Of a stretch of DNA of 64,000 nucleotides, positions 53,021 through 61,969 are shown in pieces. The notes beneath the pieces were generated by a model. It had not been told where the DNA came from. It did no database searches and saw only the letters and a program-made list of their open reading frames with translations. Each line of letters starts with the position of its first letter. The stretch's first letter is position 1. The DNA is from JAJXWB01 sp046349215 (lineage in GTDB: Bacteria > Pseudomonadota > Alphaproteobacteria > Rhizobiales > Beijerinckiaceae): NCBI GenBank assembly GCA_046349215.1, contig JAXMCV010000002.1, positions 1,364,001 to 1,428,000 of the forward strand, given 5' to 3'. A program made the position numbers and the translations under genes.

Positions 53021-55111
53021 TCAAGCACGGGCAGCAGCGAAGCCGATCTGCCGCACCCGCGTTCCCTTGGCCTCGGCTTCCTCGTCGAGCCAATCGGCCA
53101 ACACCGATGGATCGGCGACGCCGAGCAAATCGCGCTTGCGGCGCACGGTCGCGAAGTCGCCCGGAGTCAGGTCGTCGGCAAGTCGCTGCGGTGCGACGAT
53201 GCCGAAGAAGCGTTCGAATGCGAGCGCAGCCTGGGCAGGATTGAGCGGCACGAACCGCAGCTTCAGGGTGAAGCGGCGAAGCGACGCCTGGTCGAGCCGA
53301 TCCATGAGATTGGTCGTACAGACGAACGGCAGCGGGTGGCTTTCCATCCAGGTGAGCATCTCGTTGACCTGAGTTACTTCCCAACTCCGCACAGCTTCGC
53401 GCCGGTCGGAGAGCAGCGAGTCCGCTTCGTCGATGACCAGCATGGCGCGGCGTGCGCGAGCCGTCTGGAAGGCGGCGGCAATCTGCTTCTCGCTTTCGCC
53501 GACCCACATCGACAGAAGGTCGCTCGCCCGCTGCTGCATGACCTCTATGCCGAGTCGGGCGGCGAGGTAGCGGGCAAATTGCGACTTACCGGTGCCAGGC
53601 GGCCCGGAGAGGCACAACGACCATTGTCGTGATGCTCCAGGGAGGACGAGTCGCTCCGTCAACCCAGCCAGATCGCCGTCACAATTGACCAGCACCGGAT
53701 CGAAATCGCTTGCATCGGCGTCCGGAACGCCGGGGCCGATCCCGAGAAGCTGCAAGACGCCACCCATCGCCTCCTCGATTGCGGCCTCACCGCCGCCGGA
53801 CAGCATCGCCGCCCGCGCCGCATTGGCGGCGACGGCCGGCGGCGCTGAATAACGGCTTGAAAGACGCTCAACCGCATCGTCGCCGAGTTTCAGTCCGGTC
53901 TCGTCCAACACCCGGTTCCAGATGCGCGCCCGTGCCGATCGGCCTGGAGTCTCCACTTCGACGGCCAGGGTCATGCGCCGCAGGACGGCCGGATCGATCG
54001 CTGCAACATCGTTGCACGTCCAGATGATGGGTACGGGATTCTGCTCGATCATGCGGTTGAGGTAGACCTTCGATCGGTCGCGGCTGCGACCGAAGAACGG
54101 CATCTCCGACGCCAGAACGTCCTCCGCCTCGTCGAGAAGAACGAGCGCACCGGCGCGCTTGGCCAGGAGCCGCTGGGCGAGCTTCAGCGCCGCAAGGCGC
54201 TCCCCCCGTGTCGGCTCGCCACCCTGATCGTCCGTCTCCCCGATCGACCAGATGCTCATGCCAACGTGCCCCGCAAGCGTCTTGGCAAACTCGGTCTTAC
54301 CCGTACCGACCGGGCCGTGAAGAAGGAGATTGATACCGCCGGTGCCGTTCTTCCCGGCGCCGGCCATCATCTTTGCAGCCAGTTCGCGTACCGGCCCCAA
54401 GTGGTCGAAGTCTTCCCAGGCCAGGGGCGTCGCAAGCGGCTCTCCGATCAGCGCAGCGACCCATTCCTCACGCGAAGCATAGGAGCAGTGCATGACCTTG
54501 CGCAGCGGCCGAGCGAGTTGGAGATAGCCGGACTGCCCTGCCAGCCCGACACTGCAACCATACTCGCTCAGACAGATAAGGCCGCTTTCGATGAGAAGGC
54601 CATCGGCCGCAGTTCGCCGACGCGCCTCTCGTCGCTCGATGCCGAGCAATGCCGCCACGGCAGCCGCGGGACCGTGAAGCCGATGCAGAACCTCGTCAGC
54701 GAACTGTTCGAGATCGTTGTTGCGTTCGTAGCGCAGGAGCAGAAGAAGGATCTCGGTATCGATGTCATCCAAACCGAATTCGTCACGCGCAAAGAAGACG
54801 TTCAGCTCCGAGCCGTCATCGTTCGACGGCATGGAAGTATATGCCGCAAGAATGCACCGCAATTCCCGCCGCCGACGGCCCATGTTCCTAGCATCGAACG
54901 AGGCATTGTCATCGAATTCAAGGTCCTCGATGTCTCCTTCCACAGCGCCTTTCAGCCTGTCGAGCCGCTGCAACATGACGGACTCCAGCATTCCCGCCGC
55001 CGGGCTCAGGGCACAATTACGGACGTACCACCCGAGCTGCTGCCGCGCCACGTCGCTCGCAGTCCAAGCCTCAAGCCTGAGCCTTCGGGACAGCCTCTTG
55101 CTCCGACGCAT
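53021..55111 (-). CDS. AAA+ ATPase with two ATPase modules, first gene of the accessory operon
   Basis: A 696-residue protein. The helical N-terminus (about 1-230) has no known domain. Module 1: LLLHGPVGTGKTEFAKT near 265, Walker B GALVLLDEAEDVL, sensor IIWTCND. Module 2: CLSGPPGTGKSQFARYLAA near 500, MLVIDEADSLL, sensor FVCTTNLMDRL. The modules resemble the FtsH/Vps4 AAA class, which remodels proteins. The ATG at 55111 follows GGAGAA; an upstream ATG at 55156 lacks a ribosome site. Genes for an exonuclease and a WYL regulator follow at once. Confidence 0.85.
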   Translation of the reverse strand: MRRSKRLSRRLRLEAWTASDVARQQLGWYVRNCALSPAAGMLESVMLQRLDRLKGAVEGDIEDLEFDDNASFDARNMGRRRRELRCILAAYTSMPSNDDGSELNVFFARDEFGLDDIDTEILLLLLRYERNNDLEQFADEVLHRLHGPAAAVAALLGIERREARRRTAADGLLIESGLICLSEYGCSVGLAGQSGYLQLARPLRKVMHCSYASREEWVAALIGEPLATPLAWEDFDHLGPVRELAAKMMAGAGKNGTGGINLLLHGPVGTGKTEFAKTLAGHVGMSIWSIGETDDQGGEPTRGERLAALKLAQRLLAKRAGALVLLDEAEDVLASEMPFFGRSRDRSKVYLNRMIEQNPVPIIWTCNDVAAIDPAVLRRMTLAVEVETPGRSARARIWNRVLDETGLKLGDDAVERLSSRYSAPPAVAANAARAAMLSGGGEAAIEEAMGGVLQLLGIGPGVPDADASDFDPVLVNCDGDLAGLTERLVLPGASRQWSLCLSGPPGTGKSQFARYLAARLGIEVMQQRASDLLSMWVGESEKQIAAAFQTARARRAMLVIDEADSLLSDRREAVRSWEVTQVNEMLTWMESHPLPFVCTTNLMDRLDQASLRRFTLKLRFVPLNPAQAALAFERFFGIVAPQRLADDLTPGDFATVRRKRDLLGVADPSVLADWLDEEAEAKGTRVRQIGFAAARA

Positions 55112-55174
55112 CGCATTTCTCCAGTGTTTCTCTGCGTCAGACCATGACGGCCGCATACGTCAGAAATGGACGTG

Positions 55175-55290
55175 TCAGTGATCGGAGCCGATTTTTCGCC
55201 AGGCTCTTTGCGGCGATATGGACAAGCGGCGGTGCATGATCGCAGCGGCTGTCGCCACGTTGATCGGTCTGCCCATCCCTAGCGCGTTCC
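55175..55290 (-). pseudogene. decayed C-terminal fragment of a SpoU (TrmH) methyltransferase
   Basis: The reverse strand reads LGMGRPINVATAAAIMHRRL before a divergent tail and TGA. This matches motif 3 of the intact SpoU gene 0.6 kb away (LGMGNSINVATVAAILLHCL). No upstream domain remains. It indicates a former second copy or a partial duplication. Confidence 0.65.
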
Positions 55291-55475
55291 CCTGAGTGTC
55301 GCCGCCCAGAGATAAGAGGTCGGATCGGCTGGATGCGTCCGAATCTGACGCATGGTGGCGGTATCACTCTGGGGAATAGCCAGCCGGAGCCCCCGTCAAG
55401 CATAACGAGCAGAACAAGAGCAATCTCACCCCCATCCGCCTTGCGGCCGGCGAGTCGCCCGCACAGCATCGCGAG

Positions 55476-55754
55476 ATGCTGGCCGAGCTTTCGCGCCGCC
55501 TCGACCGGCCCCACACCTTTGCCAAGGAACAGTTTGTGCGCTGGAAACCCGGTCTGCGAAACCGGAATCTGCCCAACTATGGCGAGCCGGCCATTGTACG
55601 CACGGTGCTGCCATGTCCGATCCTGAACCCCGAAGAGAACTCCAGCAGCCCCTATTTCCGCGAGCCCATGTCCCTGGTCATCGGCGTGTTCATGGAGGAC
55701 GATCTGGTGGAGTTCCATGTGGACGCCCGGCGGTTCGAGCCGTTCGAAGAATGA
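55476..55754 (+). CDS. hypothetical protein, possibly 5'-truncated
   Basis: 92 residues from the only ATG in frame: MLAELSRRLDRPHTFAKEQF, with a tail YFREPMSLVIGVFMEDDLVE ending in RRFEPFEE. The frame stays open and protein-like for about 33 codons upstream (NKSNLTPIRLAAGESPAQHR), back to a TAG at about 55372, without a start codon. Part of the N-terminus may therefore be lost. Small, soluble, no family recognised. It lies between the SpoU remnant and the intact SpoU gene. Confidence 0.5.
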   Translation: MLAELSRRLDRPHTFAKEQFVRWKPGLRNRNLPNYGEPAIVRTVLPCPILNPEENSSSPYFREPMSLVIGVFMEDDLVEFHVDARRFEPFEE

Positions 55755-55777
55755 AGGGCACGGCGGGCATATCTCCG

Positions 55778-56332
55778 TCAGCCCTGCCGCGCCGACAGGC
55801 AGTGAAGCAGGATCGCGGCAACCGTCGCCACATTGATCGAATTGCCCATGCCCAGCATTGGAATGGTCACCGCCACGTCGGCCATGGCAATGATGTCGGG
55901 TGATAGTCCATCCGCCTCGGACCCCAGCACCAAGCAGACGGGGAAGACCGGTGCCAGCGCCTCCGGTGAGACGCCGGCGCTGGTCAGTTCGACGGCGACG
56001 ATCCGGGCGCCAGCCGATTTTGCCGCCGCCACAGCAACGGCCGCGTCCTCCGCATGCTCCCAAGGCACCCAATTCTGGGTGCCTCGCGCCGCTTGGACCA
56101 GCTTGCGCTTGCGCAGATCGACGGCGATTCCGCCGATGATCAACCGGTCCACCAGGAACGCATCACAGAGCCGGAAAATGGCGCCGATATTGTAGTTCTG
56201 CCGGACACGATCCAGCACGACCGTAATCGGCCGGCGCGGCACCGTCGCGAATGCCACCCGATCAGGTTTTGCCCCGCGCAGTTCCACGCGAGACAAGGGG
56301 TGATCTCCCTTTGCTCCATTTTTCTCAACCAT
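55778..56332 (-). CDS. TrmH/SpoU family RNA 2'-O-methyltransferase
   Basis: A 184-residue SPOUT methylase. Motif 1 is LDRVRQNYNIGAIFRLCDAF, motif 2 PVCLVLGSEADGLSPD and motif 3 MLGMGNSINVATVAAILLH. These form the deep trefoil knot that binds S-adenosylmethionine. It lacks the N-terminal substrate-binding extension of RlmB, so the target could be tRNA or rRNA. Presence on a mobile region is unusual; it may protect host RNA from an element-encoded nuclease, but that is speculation. Confidence 0.85.
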   Translation of the reverse strand: MVEKNGAKGDHPLSRVELRGAKPDRVAFATVPRRPITVVLDRVRQNYNIGAIFRLCDAFLVDRLIIGGIAVDLRKRKLVQAARGTQNWVPWEHAEDAAVAVAAAKSAGARIVAVELTSAGVSPEALAPVFPVCLVLGSEADGLSPDIIAMADVAVTIPMLGMGNSINVATVAAILLHCLSARQG

Positions 56333-56518
56333 GGTCGCTGCAAATCCTGGAAGAAAACTTGGTGGCGATCATGGTCAGGTAATGCGCCAAAAACGGACGT
56401 ATCAGCGGTTTTCAAACAGCAATCGGCATGGAGTGCCGACTCCAAAATGAGATAAGCTTTTGCGTGATCTCGGTGTCCGGATGACACGGACTCCGCCTCC
56501 GGCGTGAAAGCATTTTGA

Positions 56519-58009
56519 ATGTCCACCACTGTTTACCTGACGAAGTCGCGCTACACGGCTGGGCTGCAATGCCTGCGCCGTCTGTGGCTCAACGTCCACG
56601 AACCCATCACCTGGGACGAACCCGAGTCCGGCTCGTCGGAGGACATAGGGATCGAAATTGGCAGGATGGCGCATTTGCTTTTTCCGGGCGGAGTCGTGGT
56701 CCAGGAAAAGCCGTGGGAGCACGCCGCAGCCGTCACGCGCACCGCTGCGCTGATGGCCGACCGTTCCGTCCCGACGATCTTCGAAGCCGCCTTTGAGCAT
56801 AACGGTGTCCGGATTCGTGTCGATGTGTTGGAACGCCGGGCGCGCGGCTATTGGGGGATGTATGAGGTAAAGAGCAGCGGCGGGGTCAAAGACCATCACT
56901 ACGACGATGTGGCGGTGCAGATTTACGTCCTCCTCGGCGCGGGCATTCGCCTGTCATCGGCGGAGGTTCTGCATGTGAACAAGGACTATGTCCGCGGCCG
57001 AAAGGGAATATCCTGGCCGAAATTCTTCAGTCGCGTCGATGTTAACACTGAAGCGATGCGGCGCCTCGACGGCATCGAAACACGGCTCAAGAAGCAACGC
57101 ACCTGCTTGTCACGTCGCCAAGCGCCGGCGGTCGAACCCGAGGCCCATTGCCATGCGCCCTTTTCGTGCGAGCATTGGGATCGTTGCACGCAATCCAAGC
57201 CCGCTGATTGGGTCTTCCACATGCCACACTTGAGCATGACGCGGCGTGCCGAACTCAAGACCTTAGGTGTGGAGTCGATCGCGGCGATACCCGATGACTT
57301 TCGGCTTTCGGCGCGTCAAGTGATCATCCGGGATGCAATACGGAACGGCAAACCCTTCATTGCGGAGGACCTTCCAGAACGTCTCGATGGCTTCGGGCCG
57401 CCCGCTTTCTATCTCGACTTCGAAGCCTTCATGCCTGCTGTACCGCTCTATTCTGGCACGCGGCCGTACCAGGTCATTCCATTCCAATGGTCGCTTCATC
57501 AACGCGATTCAGACGGAAAAATTCGGCATCGCGACTTCCTGGCGGAGGCGGACTCCGATCCGCGCCGGCCCTTCGCCGAGACGCTGATCGCAGCGCTCAG
57601 AGGGACCAAACTGCCGATCATCGTTTACTCACCTTACGAACGAGCACGGCTGACGGAACTCGCCAAACATTTTCCAGATTTGGCAAAGCCGTTGCACAGC
57701 ATCATGCGGCGACTGGCCGACTTACTGCCGGTCGTGCGCAGCGGCGTCTATCATCCGGACTTCGATTTCAGCGCCTCGATCAAGACGGCTGCGCCCGCGC
57801 TTTGCCCTGATGTCACCTATGAAGACCTCCAAGAAATCGCCGATGGCGGCGCCGCATCAACGGCCTTCTGGTTGATGGCGAGCGGACGGACGGACGCGGA
57901 AACGTCCGAGCGTTTGCGCCGTTCGCTGCGGGAGTATTGCCATCGGGACACGTGGGCGATGGTCCGATTGCACCAGGCTCTCGACGCGCTTGCAGCGCCT
58001 TCTCGCTGA
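56519..58009 (+). CDS. DUF2779 protein: Cas4-like nuclease fused to a DnaQ-like exonuclease
   Basis: 496 residues. The N-terminal half resembles Cas4/RecB nucleases: SRYTAGLQCLRRLWL holds the first Cys, RVDVLERR and MYEVKSSG give the PD-(D/E)xK Asp and ExK, and FSCEHWDRC supplies further Cys for a 4Fe-4S cluster. The second half (from about 300) has FYLDFEAFMPAVPLYSGTRP, the DxE of DnaQ-like exonucleases, and ends with an REYCHRDTWAMVRLH motif. It probably degrades DNA or RNA ends, alone or with other island proteins. It is the only gene of its strand between SpoU and the transfer genes. Confidence 0.82.
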   Translation: MSTTVYLTKSRYTAGLQCLRRLWLNVHEPITWDEPESGSSEDIGIEIGRMAHLLFPGGVVVQEKPWEHAAAVTRTAALMADRSVPTIFEAAFEHNGVRIRVDVLERRARGYWGMYEVKSSGGVKDHHYDDVAVQIYVLLGAGIRLSSAEVLHVNKDYVRGRKGISWPKFFSRVDVNTEAMRRLDGIETRLKKQRTCLSRRQAPAVEPEAHCHAPFSCEHWDRCTQSKPADWVFHMPHLSMTRRAELKTLGVESIAAIPDDFRLSARQVIIRDAIRNGKPFIAEDLPERLDGFGPPAFYLDFEAFMPAVPLYSGTRPYQVIPFQWSLHQRDSDGKIRHRDFLAEADSDPRRPFAETLIAALRGTKLPIIVYSPYERARLTELAKHFPDLAKPLHSIMRRLADLLPVVRSGVYHPDFDFSASIKTAAPALCPDVTYEDLQEIADGGAASTAFWLMASGRTDAETSERLRRSLREYCHRDTWAMVRLHQALDALAAPSR

Positions 58010-58166
58010 ACTACGAATGGCCTTTGGCGTACAAAGGTCTAGCCTTCGCGCTGCCCCGACGCTGCGATTGTTATGCACACCTGGGTCAGGATAGCCTGCA
58101 TTTGCGCGGCCGGGCGATGGTGGGCGGCGCTGCGATATTTGAGGTCTACGCGCCGCCCGCCATCGG

Positions 58167-58433
58167 TCACGCCCGATCCAGCGGCGGCTGAATTCTGTCA
58201 TGCGCGCCTGCTGGACGCTCCTCCTCAAACGCCCGCTTCCCCCTCGCGGCCCAAAGGCTTCGTGCGTGTTCACCCTGATCGCTATGGAGCTTGTCGGCCA
58301 TCCAGAGCAGGGCACCGTAGATCATGGCGCGATCATCGCCGGTCAAGTCCACGATCCCGGCTTTGACGATGAGGCCGCCGAGTTCGATCAGATGCCGCGT
58401 CCGCTTGCGACGTTCGACCTGCCAGGTGCGCAT
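58167..58433 (-). CDS. traD: conjugal transfer protein TraD (Ti/TraA-associated small protein)
   Basis: An 88-residue protein: RKRTRHLIELGGLIVKAG, then IVDLTGDDRAMIYGALLWMA. This pattern identifies the small TraD of the Agrobacterium-type relaxosome (not the VirD4-like coupling protein). The start at 58433 is one base after the traC stop, so both are co-translated. It diverges from traA across the putative oriT. Confidence 0.85.
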   Translation of the reverse strand: MRTWQVERRKRTRHLIELGGLIVKAGIVDLTGDDRAMIYGALLWMADKLHSDQGEHARSLWAARGKRAFEEERPAGAHDRIQPPLDRA

Positions 58434-58434
58434 G

Positions 58435-58764
58435 TCATGCTGCGCCCGCGCTGCCTGGTGCCGGTTGCGCGATGCCCGGTTGCGTTTGAGCGCGGCTCTT
58501 GTCCCGGTCAGTCGCAGGCGCAGATCGCCGTGCCCGCCCTTGAAAGAACGCGGCCCCACGCTTCGCCCATGCCTCCCTCTTTTCAGCGTCTTTGGTTTCG
58601 GCCAGCACGATCAGCGCGCCCGCCAGTTCGTCGGCGCTGAGGGCATCGGCTCCGGTCGAAATGACCAGTTCGCCAAGCTGCTGCACCTTGCGGGCTTTCA
58701 GGTCTCGTGCCTTGTCTTCGAGCGATTTCAGTTCCGCGTCGAAGTCCCGTGGCTTGCGCATCAT
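58435..58764 (-). CDS. traC: conjugal transfer protein TraC (relaxosome accessory)
   Basis: A 109-residue, highly charged helical protein: KSLEDKARDLKARKVQQLGE, then LVISTGADALSADELAGALI. This agrees with TraC of Ti-type transfer systems, an accessory of the TraA relaxase at oriT. Starts MMRKPRDFD; a further ATG at 58773 would add three residues. Order traA / oriT / traC-traD is the classic divergent arrangement. Confidence 0.85.
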   Translation of the reverse strand: MMRKPRDFDAELKSLEDKARDLKARKVQQLGELVISTGADALSADELAGALIVLAETKDAEKREAWAKRGAAFFQGRARRSAPATDRDKSRAQTQPGIAQPAPGSAGAA

Positions 58765-58773
58765 GTCCTCCAT

Positions 58774-58932
58774 AAGCTGTCGATGGGGCGATGATAGTTG
58801 AGCGCCGGCCCCAACGCTGTAAGGTTGCCGGGACGGGCTGAAACGGCGCGAGCAGTCCCGAGAAATTAGTTTCGAGGGCGCGCTTATACGTCGTTCCGAC
58901 GTGCGCGTGAGGGCAGTATCTGGTCGGTCGCC
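58774..58932. other. putative oriT region between traC and traA
   Basis: The 159 bases separating divergent traC and traA contain a hairpin at 58879-58907. It has outer CGCGC / GCGCG arms and an inner perfect ACGTCG / CGACGT stem with a TTC loop. In related Ti-type systems oriT occupies exactly this place. The nick site cannot be identified by eye. Confidence 0.55.
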
Positions 58933-61839
58933 ATGGCGATCTACCATTTCTCCGTTCAGGTCATCGGACGTGCGGCGGGCCGCAGCGCGGTCGCGGCCGC
59001 CGCCTACCGTTCGGCCTCGCGGCTGCGCGACGACCGGCTGGGCCGCGATCAGGACTTCTCCAACAAGCGCAGCGTCATCCACTCCGAGGTCATGCTGCCG
59101 GAGAACGCACCGGAGCATTGGTCCGACCGCGAGCGCCTTTGGAACGATGTTGAAGCCCGCGAGGTCCGCAAGGACGCGCAGCTTGCCCGCGAGATCGAGT
59201 TCGCCATTCCGCGCGAGATGACGGAGCGCCAAGGCGTCGAGCTGGCCCGCGACTTCGTGCAGGCCGAGTTCGTGGACCGGGGCATGATCGCCGACCTCAA
59301 TGTACATTGGGATAGGGCCGAGGACGGCCAGCCCAAACCCCACGCCCATGTCATGCTCACCATGCGCAGCGTGGACGAGAACGGTTTCGGCCAGAAGGTG
59401 CGGGACTGGAATCGCACCGAGACGGTGGAGCGTTGGCGCGAACGCTGGGCCGATCACGTCAACGAGCGCCTTGCCGAACTTGACATCGACGCGCGGATCG
59501 ACCATCGCAGCCTTGAAGCCCAGGGCTTCGGCCTTGAACCGCAGACCAAGATCGGCGCGCCCGCGCAGCGCATCGAGGCGGCCGGACTTGAAGCCGACCG
59601 TGCCGAGGATCACCGCCGCATCGCCCGCGAGAACGGCGCGCGCATCGTCACCGATCCATCTTCCGCCCTGGATGCGATCACGCGGCAGCAATCGACCTTC
59701 ACGCGCCGCGACATGGCGATGTTCGCGCATCGGCACAGCGACGGGATCGACCAGTTCAACGAGGTGATGGGCGCGATGCGCGGCGCGCCCGATCTTGTCG
59801 AACTCGGCAAGGACGATGCCGGGCAGGTCCGCTTCACCACCCGCGACATGATCGAAGCCGAACAGCGTTTGCACCGCGCCGCCGCGATGATGGCGGATCG
59901 GGAACGTCATGAGGTCAGCGGCAGTGACCGCGGAGCCGCATTGGCCCACGCGGCGGATCGCGGCCTTGTTCTGTCCGGCGAGCAGGCCGACGCTCTGGCG
60001 CATGTCACGGACGGGCGCGGTCTCGGCATTGTCGTCGGCTATGCCGGGACGGGAAAGAGTGCGATGCTGGGTGTGGCGCGCGAAGCCTGGGTGGATGCCG
60101 GTTACACCGTGCGCGGCGTGGCCCTGTCCGGCATCGCCGCCGAAAATCTGGAAGGCGGATCGGGCATCGCATCACGCACCATCGCCAGCATGGAGCATGG
60201 TTGGGCGCACGGCCGCGACTTTCTCACATCCCGCGATGTGCTTGTCATCGACGAGGCTGGCATGGTCGGCACGCGCCAGTTGGAGCGCGTGCTGTCCCAC
60301 GCCGCCGACACTGGCGCGAAAGTCGTCCTGGTCGGCGATCCGCAGCAGTTGCAATCCATCGAGGCCGGCGCGGCCTTCCGCTCGATCCACGAGCGCCACG
60401 GCGGCGCGGAGATCGGTGAGGTGCGCCGCCAGCGCGAGAACTGGGAGCGTGACGCCACCCGCAATCTGGCGACAGGGAGGACCGGCGATGCGATCCATGC
60501 CTATGACAATCACGGCATGGTCCATGCCGCCGAAACACGCGAGCAGGCACGCGGCGACCTGATCGACCGTTGGGACCGCGAGCGGCAGGCGAACCCCGAC
60601 GCCAGCCGCATCATCCTCACCCACACCAATGCCGAGGTGCGGGAGTTGAACGAAGCCGCCCGCTACCGGATGCGGACGGCGGGCGATCTGGGCGAGGACG
60701 TGCGCGTGATGGTCGAACGCGGCGAACGCAGCTTCGCCCCCAGCGACCGCGTGATGTTCCTGCAAAACGAGCGCGGCCTTGGCGTGAAGAACGGCACGCT
60801 CGGAACTGTTGTCGAGGTCAGCACGCAATCCATGGCCGTGCGCACCGATGATGGCCGCGATGTCGCGTTCGACCTGAAGGACTACAACAAGATCGACCAC
60901 GGCTATGCCGCGACGATCCATAAGGCGCAGGGCATGACCGTGGACCGCGCCCATATCCTGGCGACGCCGGGCATGGACGGCCACGGCAGCTATGTCGCCC
61001 TCTCGCGCCACCGCGACGGCATGGACCTGCATTACGGCCGCGACGACTTCGCCAGTCAGGACAAGCTCATCAACGTCTTGTCGCGCGACCGCTCCAAGGA
61101 CATGGCGAGCGACTACGAACCCGCCCGTGACTACGCCGAGCGGCGCGGTATCACCTTCCGCGAGCGGGTGGAGCGGGTTGTCGAGATCGTGCGCCAAGTT
61201 CCCGAAAAGGTGCGCGGCATGTTCGACGGGCTGCGCCTGCCGGCCGAAGGCGGACAGGGGCCGGAAAGGAAGGTGGAGGAAGACCCGGAGGCGGCGTTGC
61301 GCCGCGCCCGTAGCCGGGCGCTCGTCCGCCATGCCCGCGCCGTCGATGCGATCTTCGCGGCGCAGGAGCAGGGCGGCAAGGCCAGCCCCGATCAGATCAG
61401 GGAATTGCGGGAGGCGCGCCAGCGGTTCGAGGAGGTGCGCCCCTACGGCTCGCATGATGCCGAAGCGGCCTACAAGAAGAACCCGGAGCTTGCGACGGAG
61501 GCGGCGTCAGGCAACACGCGGCGCGCCATCCGCGCCCTGCAACTGGAAACCGAACTACGCACCGATCCCGGCCTGCGCGCCGACCGCTTCGTGGAACGCT
61601 GGCAGAATCTCCACAGGACCAGCGACCAACGGTATGCGGCGGGCGACTATGCCGGCCATAGGGCCGCGCGGGCGGAGATGGGCAACATGGCGCACAGCCT
61701 GGAACGCGATCCGCAAATGGAGTCCCTTCTGGCTGGCCGCAAGCGCGAACTCGGCATCGCATTCGATTCGGGGATGGGCGTCGGCCGCGACCTCACCCTC
61801 ACGTTTGGGCTTGGCCGGGGCCGGGGTCTCGGGCTGTAG
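58933..61839 (+). CDS. traA: conjugative relaxase-helicase TraA (MobA/MobL plus RecD-like helicase)
   Basis: A 968-residue transfer initiator. The N-terminal MOB-Q relaxase starts MAIYHFSVQVIGRAAGRSAV and has the metal-binding PKPHAHVML histidines near 137. The helicase half has Walker A GYAGTGKSAMLG near 378, DVLVIDEAGMVG, VLVGDPQQLQSIEAG and the final HKAQGMTVDRAH motif. It nicks oriT and unwinds the strand for transfer. The length is somewhat shorter than the Agrobacterium prototype because the C-terminal tail is short. The gene stands at the start of the element's rightward module. Confidence 0.95.
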   Translation: MAIYHFSVQVIGRAAGRSAVAAAAYRSASRLRDDRLGRDQDFSNKRSVIHSEVMLPENAPEHWSDRERLWNDVEAREVRKDAQLAREIEFAIPREMTERQGVELARDFVQAEFVDRGMIADLNVHWDRAEDGQPKPHAHVMLTMRSVDENGFGQKVRDWNRTETVERWRERWADHVNERLAELDIDARIDHRSLEAQGFGLEPQTKIGAPAQRIEAAGLEADRAEDHRRIARENGARIVTDPSSALDAITRQQSTFTRRDMAMFAHRHSDGIDQFNEVMGAMRGAPDLVELGKDDAGQVRFTTRDMIEAEQRLHRAAAMMADRERHEVSGSDRGAALAHAADRGLVLSGEQADALAHVTDGRGLGIVVGYAGTGKSAMLGVAREAWVDAGYTVRGVALSGIAAENLEGGSGIASRTIASMEHGWAHGRDFLTSRDVLVIDEAGMVGTRQLERVLSHAADTGAKVVLVGDPQQLQSIEAGAAFRSIHERHGGAEIGEVRRQRENWERDATRNLATGRTGDAIHAYDNHGMVHAAETREQARGDLIDRWDRERQANPDASRIILTHTNAEVRELNEAARYRMRTAGDLGEDVRVMVERGERSFAPSDRVMFLQNERGLGVKNGTLGTVVEVSTQSMAVRTDDGRDVAFDLKDYNKIDHGYAATIHKAQGMTVDRAHILATPGMDGHGSYVALSRHRDGMDLHYGRDDFASQDKLINVLSRDRSKDMASDYEPARDYAERRGITFRERVERVVEIVRQVPEKVRGMFDGLRLPAEGGQGPERKVEEDPEAALRRARSRALVRHARAVDAIFAAQEQGGKASPDQIRELREARQRFEEVRPYGSHDAEAAYKKNPELATEAASGNTRRAIRALQLETELRTDPGLRADRFVERWQNLHRTSDQRYAAGDYAGHRAARAEMGNMAHSLERDPQMESLLAGRKRELGIAFDSGMGVGRDLTLTFGLGRGRGLGL

Positions 61840-61969
61840 AACCATCCTATTTACCGCCTTCTCTTCGCCACACGACTACGACGCCTAAATATCTATTGCA
61901 TAACAACAAATCATTGCTCTTGCCTGACTTGGAAGTTCTCAGAAACAGTCAGCAGGAGGCATCGCGGCC

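Noticed and set aside
45298..55111. Naming the operon DISARM or BREX
   Set aside because: DISARM needs drmA, drmB (DUF1998) and drmC, and BREX needs pglZ and brxC; none of these signatures is visible, only the generic helicase, PLD and WYL types.
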